The position numbers and the translations under genes are program-made. The notes below the pieces were generated by a model. The model was not told the origin of the DNA. It was given only the letters and a program-made list of their open reading frames with translations, and searched no databases. From NCBI GenBank assembly GCA_028532985.1, contig JANCIK010000002.1:2480001-2544000 (forward strand): a stretch of DNA of 64,000 nucleotides. Reading direction: 5' to 3'. The DNA comes from Stropharia rugosoannulata. Its lineage: Eukaryota; Basidiomycota; Agaricomycetes; Agaricales; Strophariaceae. Positions 23,701 through 35,048 of this stretch are shown piece after piece; the stretch's first letter is position 1; every line of letters begins with the position of its first letter.

Positions 23701-24539
23701 TCTATGTGGCCATTCAAAGCGGCCTTGTGCAAAGCAGTCTGCAATAAGAGTTTTTTGAGTATACCCCGTTTTATCAGCCCATACACAAGAAAAAAACTCG
23801 CCTCCCCTTCCCTATCCTCTAAGTCAGGCATGGCCCCGCATCCTTCAATCACTGTCTAATCATCAACCACGCGCTTATATTCTCAAGAGACCAGAGCCTT
23901 ACACCAAACAGTCATTTCATAATAGCCTCGGCTGGCCGCAGCATGTAACGGTGTAAACCCCGTTCTGCTAGTAGCGTGATTGGCAAGACTGAACTCTTGG
24001 ACCGCACCGTTCTCAAGCGCATTGCGAAATAGCCGTTTGAGCTGCTGGAGATCGCCTGATGACGCGGCTGCATAGAGGGACTCAAGTTGCGCAGGCGAGG
24101 GGCTTGATGTCAGGGGTTGAGAAACATCCCCGTGTTCTGCAAAAGGATAGAGGAACTCTTCGTCTGAATCATCACTGACATTGCCTTGTTCCTCCTTATC
24201 GGAAGCCGCAGTGTCTGTGGGCGCGTCTGCCGAAGGGGGAGCAGGTAATGTAGGTTCATTATCTGCAGGTTCCACTCCAGAGCCTGGGTATACGAATTCC
24301 TCTTCGGAATCATCACAACTATCCCTATTGACAGTGGATTGTAACTCGTCAGTCGTGTCGGATAATACTGGCGACGATTGCCCGTCCCCTGATGAATGTT
24401 GCAACACTACATTGGAAGAAAACCTATCGAGAACAATTACTGAGCCATTGCCCCTGATCCACAAGAAGTTGACTAGTCGCGTATCGACCACACACCTTGC
24501 TGCCTCGTCAGCACATGTCCCCGGCGGAGATGACCTCAT
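20755..24539 (-). CDS. Ankyrin-dysferlin-FYVE-C2HC-RING protein, predicted endosomal E3 ubiquitin ligase
   Basis: Large multi-exon gene from an ATG at 24539 (MRSSPPGTCADEAARCV). Domains in order: an acidic head with DDSEEEFVYPG and DDSDEEFLYPF; ankyrin repeats (GFTPLHAAASRGYYEMTVW, TALHKAALNGHIDIVQYLLP, DGWTALHNACSKGYLDIVRW, NKWGETAFDAAA); a dysferlin/peroxin-type domain (EEGWQYAKSF...NWVRRRRWVRIMRRRLDIPP); a third motif DSEEEFLYPGS; a FYVE finger (WERDEV, CRECQRRFNLL, CRKCGRIFCDRCSS, VCQSCY); a C2HC finger (CPVCNQNLDEV...HVKICL); and a C-terminal RING (ECVICLEEF, VARLSCFCSFHSACLSSWLQ, SCPVH). FYVE predicts PI3P/endosome targeting and RING predicts ubiquitin transfer, as in yeast Pib1. The recurring EEFxYP motif supports one gene rather than two. 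The 5' start and some middle introns are unverified. Confidence 0.82.
21602..21604 (-). other. Candidate 3-nt microexon (CAT, His) inside the FYVE motif
   Basis: On the minus strand the text is CCACAG|CAT|GTAAGT, a single codon between a perfect acceptor and a perfect donor. The upstream exon ends ...CTAAATCGGCGA at 21660 (donor GTGCGT), and the downstream exon starts CACTGTCGGAAA at 21554 (acceptor GTGCAG). Including CAT gives RRHHCRKCG, the canonical FYVE PI3P-binding motif. Skipping it gives RRHCRKCG, one His short. Confidence 0.65.
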
Positions 24540-25139
24540 TTGTCCTGCCACGTCGTCTTTCGTGTTGATTGAGCCCTTCGATAAGTGATAACAGTCTGCC
24601 AGAAAAAATCTCGATGAGAATAGATAGAATAGCTTACTGAAGCCGTCCTTACTTTTCCACTGTCGAGTTCATCCGGAAGCTGTTTGTCTCCGGAAAAGGC
24701 AATACTTGTATCTTGATTACGCTATGCAATAGTATGCAATGCGCACGCGACTCACACCCGGCCCGGAAAGTATGCGGCAGGAACTTCCTTTGTCAAGTCC
24801 ACCCAACCTTTACCTTATACTTAAATGGACTATCATTGTATCTTCTTGGTACTTACTCATACATAGAGTATATCACGGACTAGCCTATGGCGCAGGTAAC
24901 CTTAGGTAACCCGCTTTTTTGAGTGCGGTGACAATTAAATGGCGGCGGTCGAGTATATCTGCAATCTGACAACTAAACATATTTGTCTATCATATCTTTG
25001 ACTTGCCATACATGAATTTACCAATAGTTCATATTGCCGCTACGCAGAATTCTTATAGCAATACAGATGAGAATTTGAGATACAACTAAGTAATACACAA
25101 AATGTCGCCAATGGTATAATTTACGATTGTTACAACAAA
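24540..25139. other. Intergenic region between ferric reductase end and FYVE-RING gene start
   Basis: About 600 bp holding the promoter of the FYVE-RING gene and the 3' region of the ferric reductase gene. AT-rich from 24960. No coding sequence or repeat is supported, although an upstream non-coding exon of the FYVE-RING gene cannot be excluded. Confidence 0.4.
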
Positions 25140-27531
25140 TCACTTCTTCACCATTCCAAAAGTCTCCACATGTAGCGTAACTGGTGGCGAGCCTTTCATA
25201 GCAGCCAATGGGGTAGCCAATTGAGTGCGGAGAGTGCGACGAATTGAGTGCGATAGGTTCGCTGGTCCGGCAACTATAGAAGGAATGCCATGTGAAAAAT
25301 ACTCGTTTCTGAAAGGCCTGAAAAACGTACCATCAACCGAAACAGGGCCCAGGGCAGATCCAATTTCCTCATTGAGTAGCTTCTTTATGCTGGGTCTGCC
25401 ATGTGACAGTTTGAGGGCGGAATATATGGGTGGTTGGGCAGCTTCATTCTTTTCGACGGAAGAGGCCAGAGAAGCGCGATCTGTTTGAGATATTTCTGGC
25501 ACCTCTGGAATCGGATAATTCACGCCTGTAATGTATATCCTCGGTTCCACTACTAACGACGGTGTGACCATACTTAGTGCTTGTACCAGAGTCGTCGATA
25601 TCCATTTGAGATGAGCTGCGGATAGTCGTCACACGGCCTGAATTACAATACTCGGCATATCAGGATATAAACAATGTTGCGTACCTGCGTCACGTACGGA
25701 CCAGACAAACACCACTCTCCGAACGGCAGACTTTCCGCCACGCGAGTTTATCCTGATAAAGCCCGTTATCAGATACGCGTATCCTCATACAACCGAAGTC
25801 AACACGAAAACTAACCGAATGAGATTCAGTAGCAATGGTAGTGTGTATGATATTCCAGATCCACCTAAATAGACGTGAGATTGCGTACTAAATGGCATGT
25901 CAAATCAATGCCTTTCAAAGAAGAGACGTACCAGCAATGAGAATACAGGTCGAATAAGTTGTGAGGTCAGGTGGGCAGCCGTACGGGCCATCCAAGAACG
26001 CCGGAACACGGCTACCATGCTCCTTGATAGCATGTTGTCGTAGGAGATTGGTGAAGCCACTCCTTCCTCGGATGAGGAAAACTGCATCAGATTGCTTATC
26101 TTCTCCTGGTATACTGGAAATTGTAAAAGGATGGGCTTCAAAGGGGAGATTGCTAATCGTGGGCAGAATAACGTATGCATGTTGTCCAGGAACCCAAGTC
26201 ATTCTCCGTGTTAATGTCAGGCGTATAGTATCCTCGGAAAGAAGCTCGACAAGTGCATCGCCAGATTGACCACGACTCCACATCCTGTTGTTCCATACAA
26301 GTCGACCCAAGCGAAGCATTCTGTCGAATGCCCAAATTAACAGTGCTGGCCATACATAGTCTCCGGAGCTAAACATTCTGTTAAGAATGGTTTATATATA
26401 TTGAAGGCAGAAAGATGCGCACTTGACTCCTTTAGCGTGATAATATCCGCAAACAAGAAAAACTCTGACACCGGGACAGTAAGTACGCTTACTGCTTAAG
26501 ACACGGACATGACAAACCATACGCACAAGTTGAAAATTATATGGCCAATCAGGAAAAATTCAAAGGCGGCCTGGCGTATCGGCCTAAGGGACAGAAGGAC
26601 GACCAAAGTAAGAGCGCAAAGGGCCACTACTCCTGCTTTGAGCCAGATTTCGGAAAAACTAATTCGAGAAGGTAACCTAGAAAGATAAAATATTCGTTAA
26701 CTTGCAGGTGAATATTGTGGTCCAATAACCAGACATACACGTAGTCGACATGCGTCATAGCATGAATCCACAAGAAGATAAAAGCGGTTCGGCCGGCAGC
26801 TCGATGTAAAACGTTAAGCTAAAAATGAGTTCTAGCAATCGTTGTACGTGTTTATAATTATCTTTCGTACCTTTTCATGCCCAACACCCGTCATCCCTAA
26901 AATAGTTCATTTTCTCCGTAAACGAGAAGCTGTGGGGTATGGGATAAACAACTTACATGATATGAGATTATTTTTACCGGCCAATGCGATGACGAGCGGA
27001 AGTTGAGAAGTCGCAATCAATGCTGCGCGGTCCTGATACATAAAAGCTTCGAGATCCCGTGCTTTAAAGAAGCTTAGAGTCTGAAAGTATGACAGATAGA
27101 GTAATAGACTCACTGTCCACAAGCAACCAAACGAGCATGACAGCAATATAGCCGAGAATAAAAGTCAGTTCGGAGACAGAGGCGACGGAGCCAGGGCCAA
27201 TGGGTACAGAGATACGAAAGAAAATAATCCTAAAGCCAGTGGCAATGCCAGATAAGAACCGTTTAGACGATGAAGGGATGGGTTGACTGTGCAGCTTTTT
27301 TTCTTCGCCCAGTTTTTCTTGTGTATAGTCCCTGGGTCCATTGTTGCGTGTTGCCAATCGACCCCAGACGTATCGAATTATTCGCAGACAGGTGAAGAAG
27401 AGCAAGACGCTGGCCAGAAGGTACCAGAGCTGTTTTACATGGGCGACCTGTATTTTGTTGCGATAGGCTCGATCAGCCGCAGACACTTTCATGGCGCGGC
27501 GATGAACGAAGGAAGGGACACCGTTTGACAT
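25140..27531 (-). CDS. Ferric-chelate reductase (FRE/NOX-type transmembrane flavocytochrome)
   Basis: Plasma-membrane metalloreductase moving electrons from NADPH through FAD and two hemes to extracellular Fe(III) or Cu(II). The ATG at 27531 gives MSNGVPSFVHRRAMKVSAAD, then membrane segments LWYLLASVLLFFTCLRII and SELTFILGYIAVMLVWLLV. The heme region reads GHEKLNVLHRAAGRTAFIFL and WIHAMTHVDYV, with the heme-ligating histidines. The FAD domain includes WVPGQHAYVILPTISNLPFE and AHPFTISSIPGEDKQ; the NADPH domain includes LDGPYGCPP and STCILIAGGSGI. A long insert, partly low complexity, precedes the last exon, where splicing from VSVD to VAGPANLSHSIRRTL gives the typical FRE C-terminus, ending FGMVKK. 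Fungal homologs are usually induced by iron starvation; no regulatory site was identified here. Confidence 0.93.
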
Positions 27532-28596
27532 CTTGCAATAAAGGCGGGTGGATAAACGAGTAAACCAATGCGCCCTTTATAACGAGCACCTCTATTGATA
27601 TGATTGGGGAAAAAGACTCTGCGTTCGTCATCAGACAATATCATGCCAGTTCTCAGTGTAACGATCGAGAGACAACATAACTTTTCTCCCATTTTACTGA
27701 TATGAAATTAGAAAAACTTGGGTCATGCGGTTGAGGTGCTTCTTGATACTCGGAGCGAGCGTGCCCAGTATTGGCAAGATATGTAGAGTATCAGAGATTA
27801 CGGTTATGAATATAAAACCCAAAGCATGATTGATAGTAGTACCGAGCTTAATCCCAAGTGAAGACCGCCCAGTTGACGGAGAAGGCTCGGTCAGTGCGGG
27901 TGAGATTCGGAAGCGTTTGCACTGTGCAGACCCTTCCGTGTCCCAAGAGCTCAAGGGTATGATGACCATCAGAGGGAAGGCCGGAATAGAAACAACTTCC
28001 ACAGCTGACTGTGCAAAGGGCTTTCGACAAATATGTCATCATCTGAAATCGCGATTATAGACATGGTCCGCGTGCGCAAGGCATGGAGTACACCACCTCC
28101 AGAAAGGCGCTGCAACGTAGGTGCATGTCGTCGGTTGCTTTATCGGATAAAAGAACCTGAGTAATGGAGATCGAAACCACACGGCGGAATATATGCAGAA
28201 CCATTGGAGACGAGACTGCTCGCCATGATGACGAGAAGAATTAGTGTGCTTTGTCGTGCAGACCAATTCATGGGCGGTGAATGGGTGCGAAAGAATGCCT
28301 GGCACGATCAATGGGTGGGGAATAGGCGCAGAACAAGCACTGAAGCGTTGATGACGGAGTGGCTATGCTGCCCAATATTTTATCTGATAATGCCGAGGAT
28401 CAATCGATCACTCATCGGAGGAGGATCGGACGAAGTTGCAGGCGCAGTGCGGTGAGCAGCGCGGGTGACGGCTTTGCGTCCGCTGCTTGCGCAATGTGTG
28501 GTCAGCTTGACTCTGTTTATGTCACTGACCTGGCTCTCCAGGACCCGCCACATCACACAGCTCTTCTCTCCTCCTCGTTCCTTCACCGCCAGATTC
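27532..28596. other. 1-kb region between FRE and BNA3-like genes
   Basis: Divergent spacing between the ferric reductase (minus) and the aminotransferase (plus). A possible small minus-strand gene at 27691-28271 is listed separately. Otherwise I see no repeats or clear coding segments. Confidence 0.35.
27691..28271 (-). CDS. Possible small membrane protein (weak)
   Basis: An ATG at 28271 opens MNWSARQSTLILLVIMASSL, which looks like a signal peptide or membrane anchor, followed by SNGSAYIPPCGFDLHYS and a plausible donor (GTTCTTTT). Downstream, a frame open to 27694 contains FPLMVIIPLSSWDTEGSAQC and a hydrophobic stretch, LGFIFITVISDTLHILPIL. The exons between these pieces cannot be joined with certainty, because two in-frame stops occur near 28043. 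No family was recognised. It could be a real small gene or chance open frames. Confidence 0.25.
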
Positions 28597-30349
28597 ATGA
28601 TGACCGATCTTAGAGATCCGCGTCCGTCCGCGCCGTCCACACTTGACAGAAGCAATTTGGTCCCTTTCTCGTCCCGTTTGAAGGAGGGACGCGCCCTAGC
28701 TCTTGACGTATGGACTATCTTCAGGTCAGCCCATTAATGGTCGTTCCAGAATACATCGCTCAATCACCCCCAGCGCGGTCAACCTGCCGTCCGATTGTAT
28801 CAATCTCGGCCAGGGATATATGAACTTCGCTCCCCCTAAATGGGTGACTGACGCTGCCGAAGAGGCCCTGAACAGCGTTGCTCCAAACCACTACTCGCAC
28901 CCGCGAGGACGTATCCGCCTTCGTGAAGCGCTCAAGGCATACTACGATCCTCAGCTAAACAGAGACCTGGATGTTGAGTCCGAAATCTTGGTGACCAGCG
29001 GAGCCAATGAAGGTTTGCAGTCATTCCGCCACAACGCAGCACATGGCTAAAATATAAAACCTGTGGAACTAGGTCAATACTCAGTCTTCACAGCCTTCCT
29101 CGAGCATGGAGATGAAGTTATCATGTTCGAGCCATTCTTCGATCAATATCTTCCATCGGTCACATTCAATGGCGGTAAACCCATTTATGTCCCCTTGCAT
29201 CCTCCCAGGGCAAATATTAGCAATCCAACTAGCAATGATTGGACAATAGATGTAGATGAACTGAGGTAATTCCTGTTTAACCAGCTGTTCATTTTAGCTA
29301 ATACACTATGTCAGGCGCGCCGTCACACCCAAAACTAAAATGATCATTGTAAACACACCTCATAACCCAGTTGGCAAGGTTTTCAGAAAATCAGAGCTGG
29401 AAAGCATTGCCGCTGTGGCCGAGGAATTCAACCTCTTGGTAATGTCTGACGAAGTGGTAAGACCTTATTATAACACGTTCCCTTCGCGACCTAAATATGA
29501 CAACAGTACGACTGTCTGGTTTTCGACGGGCAAGAACATGTCCGCATCGCCAATCTCCCAGGCATGTGGGACCGAACGGTGACAGTTGGCTCTGCTGGCA
29601 GTACGCGTGCAATGCTCGTTATCCGCATGAGTGCTTTATCTTATCTGCGTCCCTTTTTAGAATCATTTGCTGCAACTGGTTGGCGCATTGGTTGGCTCAT
29701 TGGTCCAAAATCGATCATTCAACCTACTTTGGCGGCCAGCACTCGCATTGTATTCTGCACAAATTCTCCTCTGCAAGAAGCGGCAGCCAGTGGATTGGAG
29801 CAAGCCAAGGACCGTAAATTCTTTGAGACGCAAACTGCAGAGTATGCCGAGAGACGTGCTATCCTTTGCAACGCATTTGACAAATTGGGATTGAAGTATA
29901 CTCTACCTGAAGGAAGTTATTTCATTCTTTTGGTAAGTGTCACATCGCGAGTATTTTGTACTACCGGGTTAATACTCATAATGATTCCCTCAGGATATCT
30001 CTCAAGTAGATTTTCCAGAAGATTTTCCATTTCCTAAAAGCGTTCTGGGCAGAGGGCGCGATTTTAGGTATGTCGCACCTTTTCGTTATCTTCCCTCTTG
30101 GTAACGCATATTCCAAGGGCATGCTGGTTTATTGCAACTGAAGTTGGCGTCTCCTCTATCCCAGTTAGTGAGGTACTGAATAATTATCTCTGTATTATGT
30201 CCTTCTTCGCTTACTACTTCATACAGTTCTACTGCGAAGAACATGCCAACATTGGGGAGGCATACGCCAGGTTTGCGTTCTGCAAAGACCTTGACACGCT
30301 TCGAGCAGCAGCGGAACGCCTACAGGGGCTTAAAAAATATCTCAAATAG
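28597..30349 (+). CDS. BNA3: Kynurenine aminotransferase (BNA3-like, fold-type I PLP enzyme)
   Basis: Class I/II aminotransferase converting kynurenine plus a 2-oxo acid to kynurenate. The ATG at 28597 or 28600 gives MTDLRDPRPSAPSTLDRSNL; an in-frame ATG at 28465 would add 44 residues with no clear targeting pattern. Motifs: INLGQGYMNFAPPKWVTDAA, NHYSHPRGRIRLREALKAYY, VTSGANEG, FEPFFDQYLPSVTFNGGKPI, MIIVNTPHNPVGKVFRKSEL and VMSDEV. The PLP lysine is rebuilt across an intron at about 29597-29669: GSAG + K + SFAATGWRIGWLIGP. The last exons give ISQVDFPEDF and FCKDLDTLRAAAERLQGLKK. It ends about 50 bp from the convergent helicase gene. Confidence 0.93.
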
Positions 30350-30397
30350 CTGTCACATTCAATCTTGTACCCCTTGTTATAGTATAATTGCAGAAGA

Positions 30398-33300
30398 TTA
30401 TGTATCCGACTTCTGTTTGCTATGTATATCTTCCACAGCATGGTCCACAACGCCAGAAAGGTTCTTTTCTCTGTCACGGCTGCTGAACCCGTAGTACGAT
30501 GGGTTGCTCGTGACTCTCTGCGACAAAAATGAAAAAGACAGCATGTCCACAACATGCTGTTTATCAGCGTCTCCTGAATAAAATGTCAAGATCCAATCCC
30601 GCAGCAGACGACTGTCATGTAATTGTGATTCGAGGGGCAATCCGTCATCCAAGAACCTCGAGTATGTCTCCAGAGCTTCCGCCTGGCAGAAGAGATGGAA
30701 GAACCCAGTGCCGGTTTGTTGAATTGCGCGACTCTGCATGCGGACCACCTCTGTCAACGAGTAGTCCCTGATCTGACGAGATGAGCCCTTATCGTCCACG
30801 TGAACATACTGCGTCCCCATTACAATAACAACGTTCGCTCGAACGGGTAACACCCAACACGAGTCTTTGGGAACCACTAGGATGCGCACTATGCCCTCTG
30901 CAAACATATCTAACATGAGCATACGATCCTGTCTGACTATGCCAGAGTGAAAAAACCCGACCCCCTTTTGCACAAAGTCGACCAGAGTCGGGTCTTGAAG
31001 GCGTATACAGTAATCGCCTATGATATCGTCCGAAATTTCTTCAGGGACATAGCCTCTTGCTGACTCCGTCTCGAGAGTACATCTAGTGATCAGGTCCTGA
31101 GAAATTGAGCGGCATTGTCCTCGGGAGGGAACAAAGATGACGATAGAAGCTCTCCTGGGGGCATTCTGTATAGCTAGATGAGCTGGTTTTGCCATTGCTT
31201 TGAATAAAGCTGCCGAATATGGTACTGAAAAGCTTTGCCGAACGGTAACTAGAGCTTGTTCACGGTCTCGAGGGCGAAACGTACTGACTGCTAGAGCCTG
31301 GACACCCAGCCAACTTGCAAGGTCGGAAGCGTCATTAAGGGATGCTGACAATCCAATGTATCGTGTAGGATGGGACTGCTGTTGCAGGCGTAATAATGAC
31401 AAGGAAAGTTCATATGTCGGGTCCAGTTGTTCTAGTCCGTCACATACCACTAGATGCAAACGGTTGGTAGGTGTGAAAATTTTCTTTTTCGAAAAAGCTT
31501 GGAACAGCTGGTCCACAGAGACTACACGGATGGTTTTGAATTTCGTATTTGAGAGTATCCGTGAAGGATCGCCACCAGATTCCAAAAGAACTTTAGCCTT
31601 TTGTGAGGCAGGCTGAAGATCTGCCGCCAATTCAAGAGCTGCAACTCTAGTCGGCACCACGACAAGTACGAAGCCATGTTCCACTTGCAATAAAGTTGAC
31701 CTTTGCTCAGATATGAGCTAGGCCATCATCGATGAAATTTTCTATGAATGACATACCATATAGCCATTTGGGCTAGAGTCGATTTACCGCTGCCCGCGGG
31801 CGCGCACAGAAGTGCATTGGTTTTATTGTGAACAAAGTTCCAATATGTCTGAGATTGTATCGCGTTCAAAGTCTGCAATCGAGGAGGAAGTATGCTGGAT
31901 AAGAAAAACACCTGAGTCTCTTTAAGGCGTAAGAAAGGCAGATCGAGTAAAGGTGTATGAGGAGTTGCAAGAGACGGCATTACAAGCGAGTCCAGGACAA
32001 TTGTGGTCACGTCTTCCGCACCAACCCAACGATCTGATATAGCCCGTAGTGTAAGAGTTGCTGGAGGCCGAACATTTGGGATCGGTATGAAGAAGTCAAG
32101 TTCAAGTACTTCAGTTGCTTGATGGAACAAAACAGTGCTGAACTGTAGTATGTTCTTTCCGCTCTCATCTTCTGCCCATATCCAGAAAGGCTCGCTTGTA
32201 CCGTGGATTTTATCATTCCACGAAAACGCGGCCTTAACCGTCAGCGAAATTTTGAGCACATCCGCAGCAATAGGTCGGAGGGCATATGTGATTCGTGCAG
32301 TCGGAAATTGCTTTGCAGCTGTAAGAATAGCAAGGCCGTGGGTCTCATTCAGGTGTACCAAGGCCGCCAAGCCACTAGCATCAAGCTCTGCTAGCTGCGA
32401 CACCGACCAGTCGTCTGCCCAGTTTTCCAGAGCAAACATAGTTTCGGCCTTTAGATTGAATTGCTTCAGCGGGTGATCATACGGCCATAAGCGAGACTCG
32501 ACGGCCTTACTCATCGCCATAAGAACGGCGGTGACACCAGCCCATTTCTTACTGAGGCCTATTTCAAGAAGTGCGCGAATGATACGGCCTGCGTTTTGTG
32601 CCACGTATCCCATGTCAGAAACAAGAGCGAAATCCTCAACCAGTTCTCTTGAGATGTACCCTTGAAGAAGAATGTTCACCTTCCCGGCGCTGGTATCTGT
32701 ACCACCCTGTAACGCGACTAAGAAGGATAGAAAACATCTGCTTAAGAGACACGCACCTTCACTTCACATGGCGCATTTGCCAACAGTTGTTCCAGCTCTT
32801 TTATCTCAGATTCCCGCACTTGTATTTGATCAAACTAAAAAAACACATGAGGAGGATATTGAATAGAGAAGTTTATGCACAAACCTCCGTGCTCATACTA
32901 AGCATGGAAAGTACATCGGCCTCTGACATTTTTGGCTTGAACTCCTTGTTGAATATTTCAATTGATGAATGGCGAATGTAATATTTAGCAGCAATCCTTC
33001 CAAGATCTGTTATCTGAAATTGGCCATTGTCATTGACACTGATCATCTTGGTAGCAACGAGTTTCTGAGAAGCGATGTTGATTAATTCATTTCTCTTTCC
33101 TCCCAGCTGAGGATCTTCTAGTACAGCCTCACGGGCAATGCCTATGTGACAAGTTTGTAAGTTTCACCGTGTGATGTTTGATAAAGCTAGAGCATGTACC
33201 ATATACGAAGGGGTTCATACGCATTCTCACAAAGAGATACGTGTAGCCAAGCCACTGGACAGCATCACGCGTATTCGACACTGTACCCAATGATATTTCT

Positions 33301-35017
33301 GCATTGAGAGAATCAAGTAGTCCTGCTTGAAATCTGACAGAACTCTAAGTCGCCGGAGAAATTAATGCCAACTAATTATTGAAAAACTTACTGTGACTCA
33401 ATAGGGATCTAAAGGTTTTCGTCAGTTCAGATGCAAGTGATTTGGAATAACTAATGTCACCTGCGAGGTTACCGCATCCAGGTAATGAGTTAACTTGTCT
33501 TCGGTCGTACAAATATAACCCTCGCCACTTGATTCTAGCCCCGGTCTGCCAGCACGGCCAAATACTTGTAATACATCCAATACAGAAAGGTCTACGAACT
33601 TTCCCTTAGAACTGTCGTATACCTGTGTACCTTTGATGATGACTAGAGTAGCAACTTAGCAGAGGTAGATCATCATGGCATTATAATTCACCTGCATGGG
33701 CAGGTAAGTTAACGCCCCAAGCCAGTGTTGCAGTACAGCAAAGGACCTGTCAAATCTTCTTCAGCAGAGGCGAAACAATGAAGAAAAATGCTTACTTTGA
33801 TGGCTCTAGCTTCGAACATTCTTTCCATCATATTCCTATCTGAGCGCAGCATACCGGCATGATGAATCCCAAAGCCACTATCAAACAATTCTTTCATTTC
33901 CCTGTTCCTGGACTGACCAATCTGTTGTCTGAAGAAACTCCACTGAGGATGATCTTCGCAACTAAAATGTTCGGTATTTCCCTCCGACACTGACATTTCT
34001 TTGAGAGCCATCGCCGCCTTAACCGTTTCTTTTCGAGCGTGGACGAACACCATGACTTGATGTCCTTCAGCAACAAGCTCCGACACTTTGTCAAATGTCA
34101 CTTGGTCGAGGTTTTTGCGAGATACTGCACTGCCTGGTTTTCCCTTGATCCCAATGAAGTGTTGCTCCAGAGGAACGGGTCGGAAAGACGAGTCAAAGTA
34201 GAATAGACCCTTATATGGCGAAGCACTGCATCAGATTAACCAGCATTATGATTTATGAACGCAGGAAATATAGGAGAGTATACCAGAGAAACTCCGCGAC
34301 ATCTTTATAGTTTGGTAGGGTAGCGCTAAGGCCAACAATGCGAATAACCGATTGGCTTGATTCTACCTAACGAGAAATGCATCTATCAGTGATTTCTAAA
34401 TGGACGCAGAGGGTCAAACCTGGCGTAAGGTTCGCGCGACAATGGTTTCTATCACGGCTCCCCTTTCTTCATTTAGAAGATGCACTTCGTCAATAATCAA
34501 TAGTTTTAAGCTCTGTTATAAATTCAGTCATTTAGATTCGAGTACGAATTGAAAGACTCGTTTACAGAAGAGAGCTCTCCTTCCCCTGTCGGTTTCCGCG
34601 TCACAACGTCCCACTTCTCAGGTGTTGTAACGATAACCTGTGTGCGTGCAATTTCTGCCTTGGTCAGTTGCATATCACCTTAGAAAAAAATAAGCTTGCA
34701 GCAATCAGTCAATATCAATGCTGCTTACCAGTAAGCTCCCGAACTTCTATGGCAAGCCATGCAAGTCGTTTGCCGAGTTTCCTAACAATTTCTGAGGCCA
34801 AGGCTTTCATAGGCGCACTGAATATCATTAACATAAGAGTAGGGGGAGGATGTTAGACAGAAGTGCTTACACATATATAACCTTGAATGCATCTCTATTA
34901 ATACTATCGCGTATGTTTCCATTGAGATTCCCTGTAATCCTATGTTGACTTATGACTCGCAGTATTGTAAGCATTGCAACGTCCGTTTTACCCTACATAA
35001 TTTATCAGTAAAAAACC

Positions 35018-35048
<31 letters not shown>

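Noticed and set aside
28465..28596. N-terminal extension of the BNA3-like aminotransferase
   Set aside because: An in-frame ATG exists, but the added 44 residues lack a convincing targeting pattern and the family normally starts at the ATG at 28597/28600.
35018..35046. Poly(A) run as the tail of a retroposon
   Set aside because: No target duplication or element body adjoins it; it is better explained as a pyrimidine tract expansion inside an intron.
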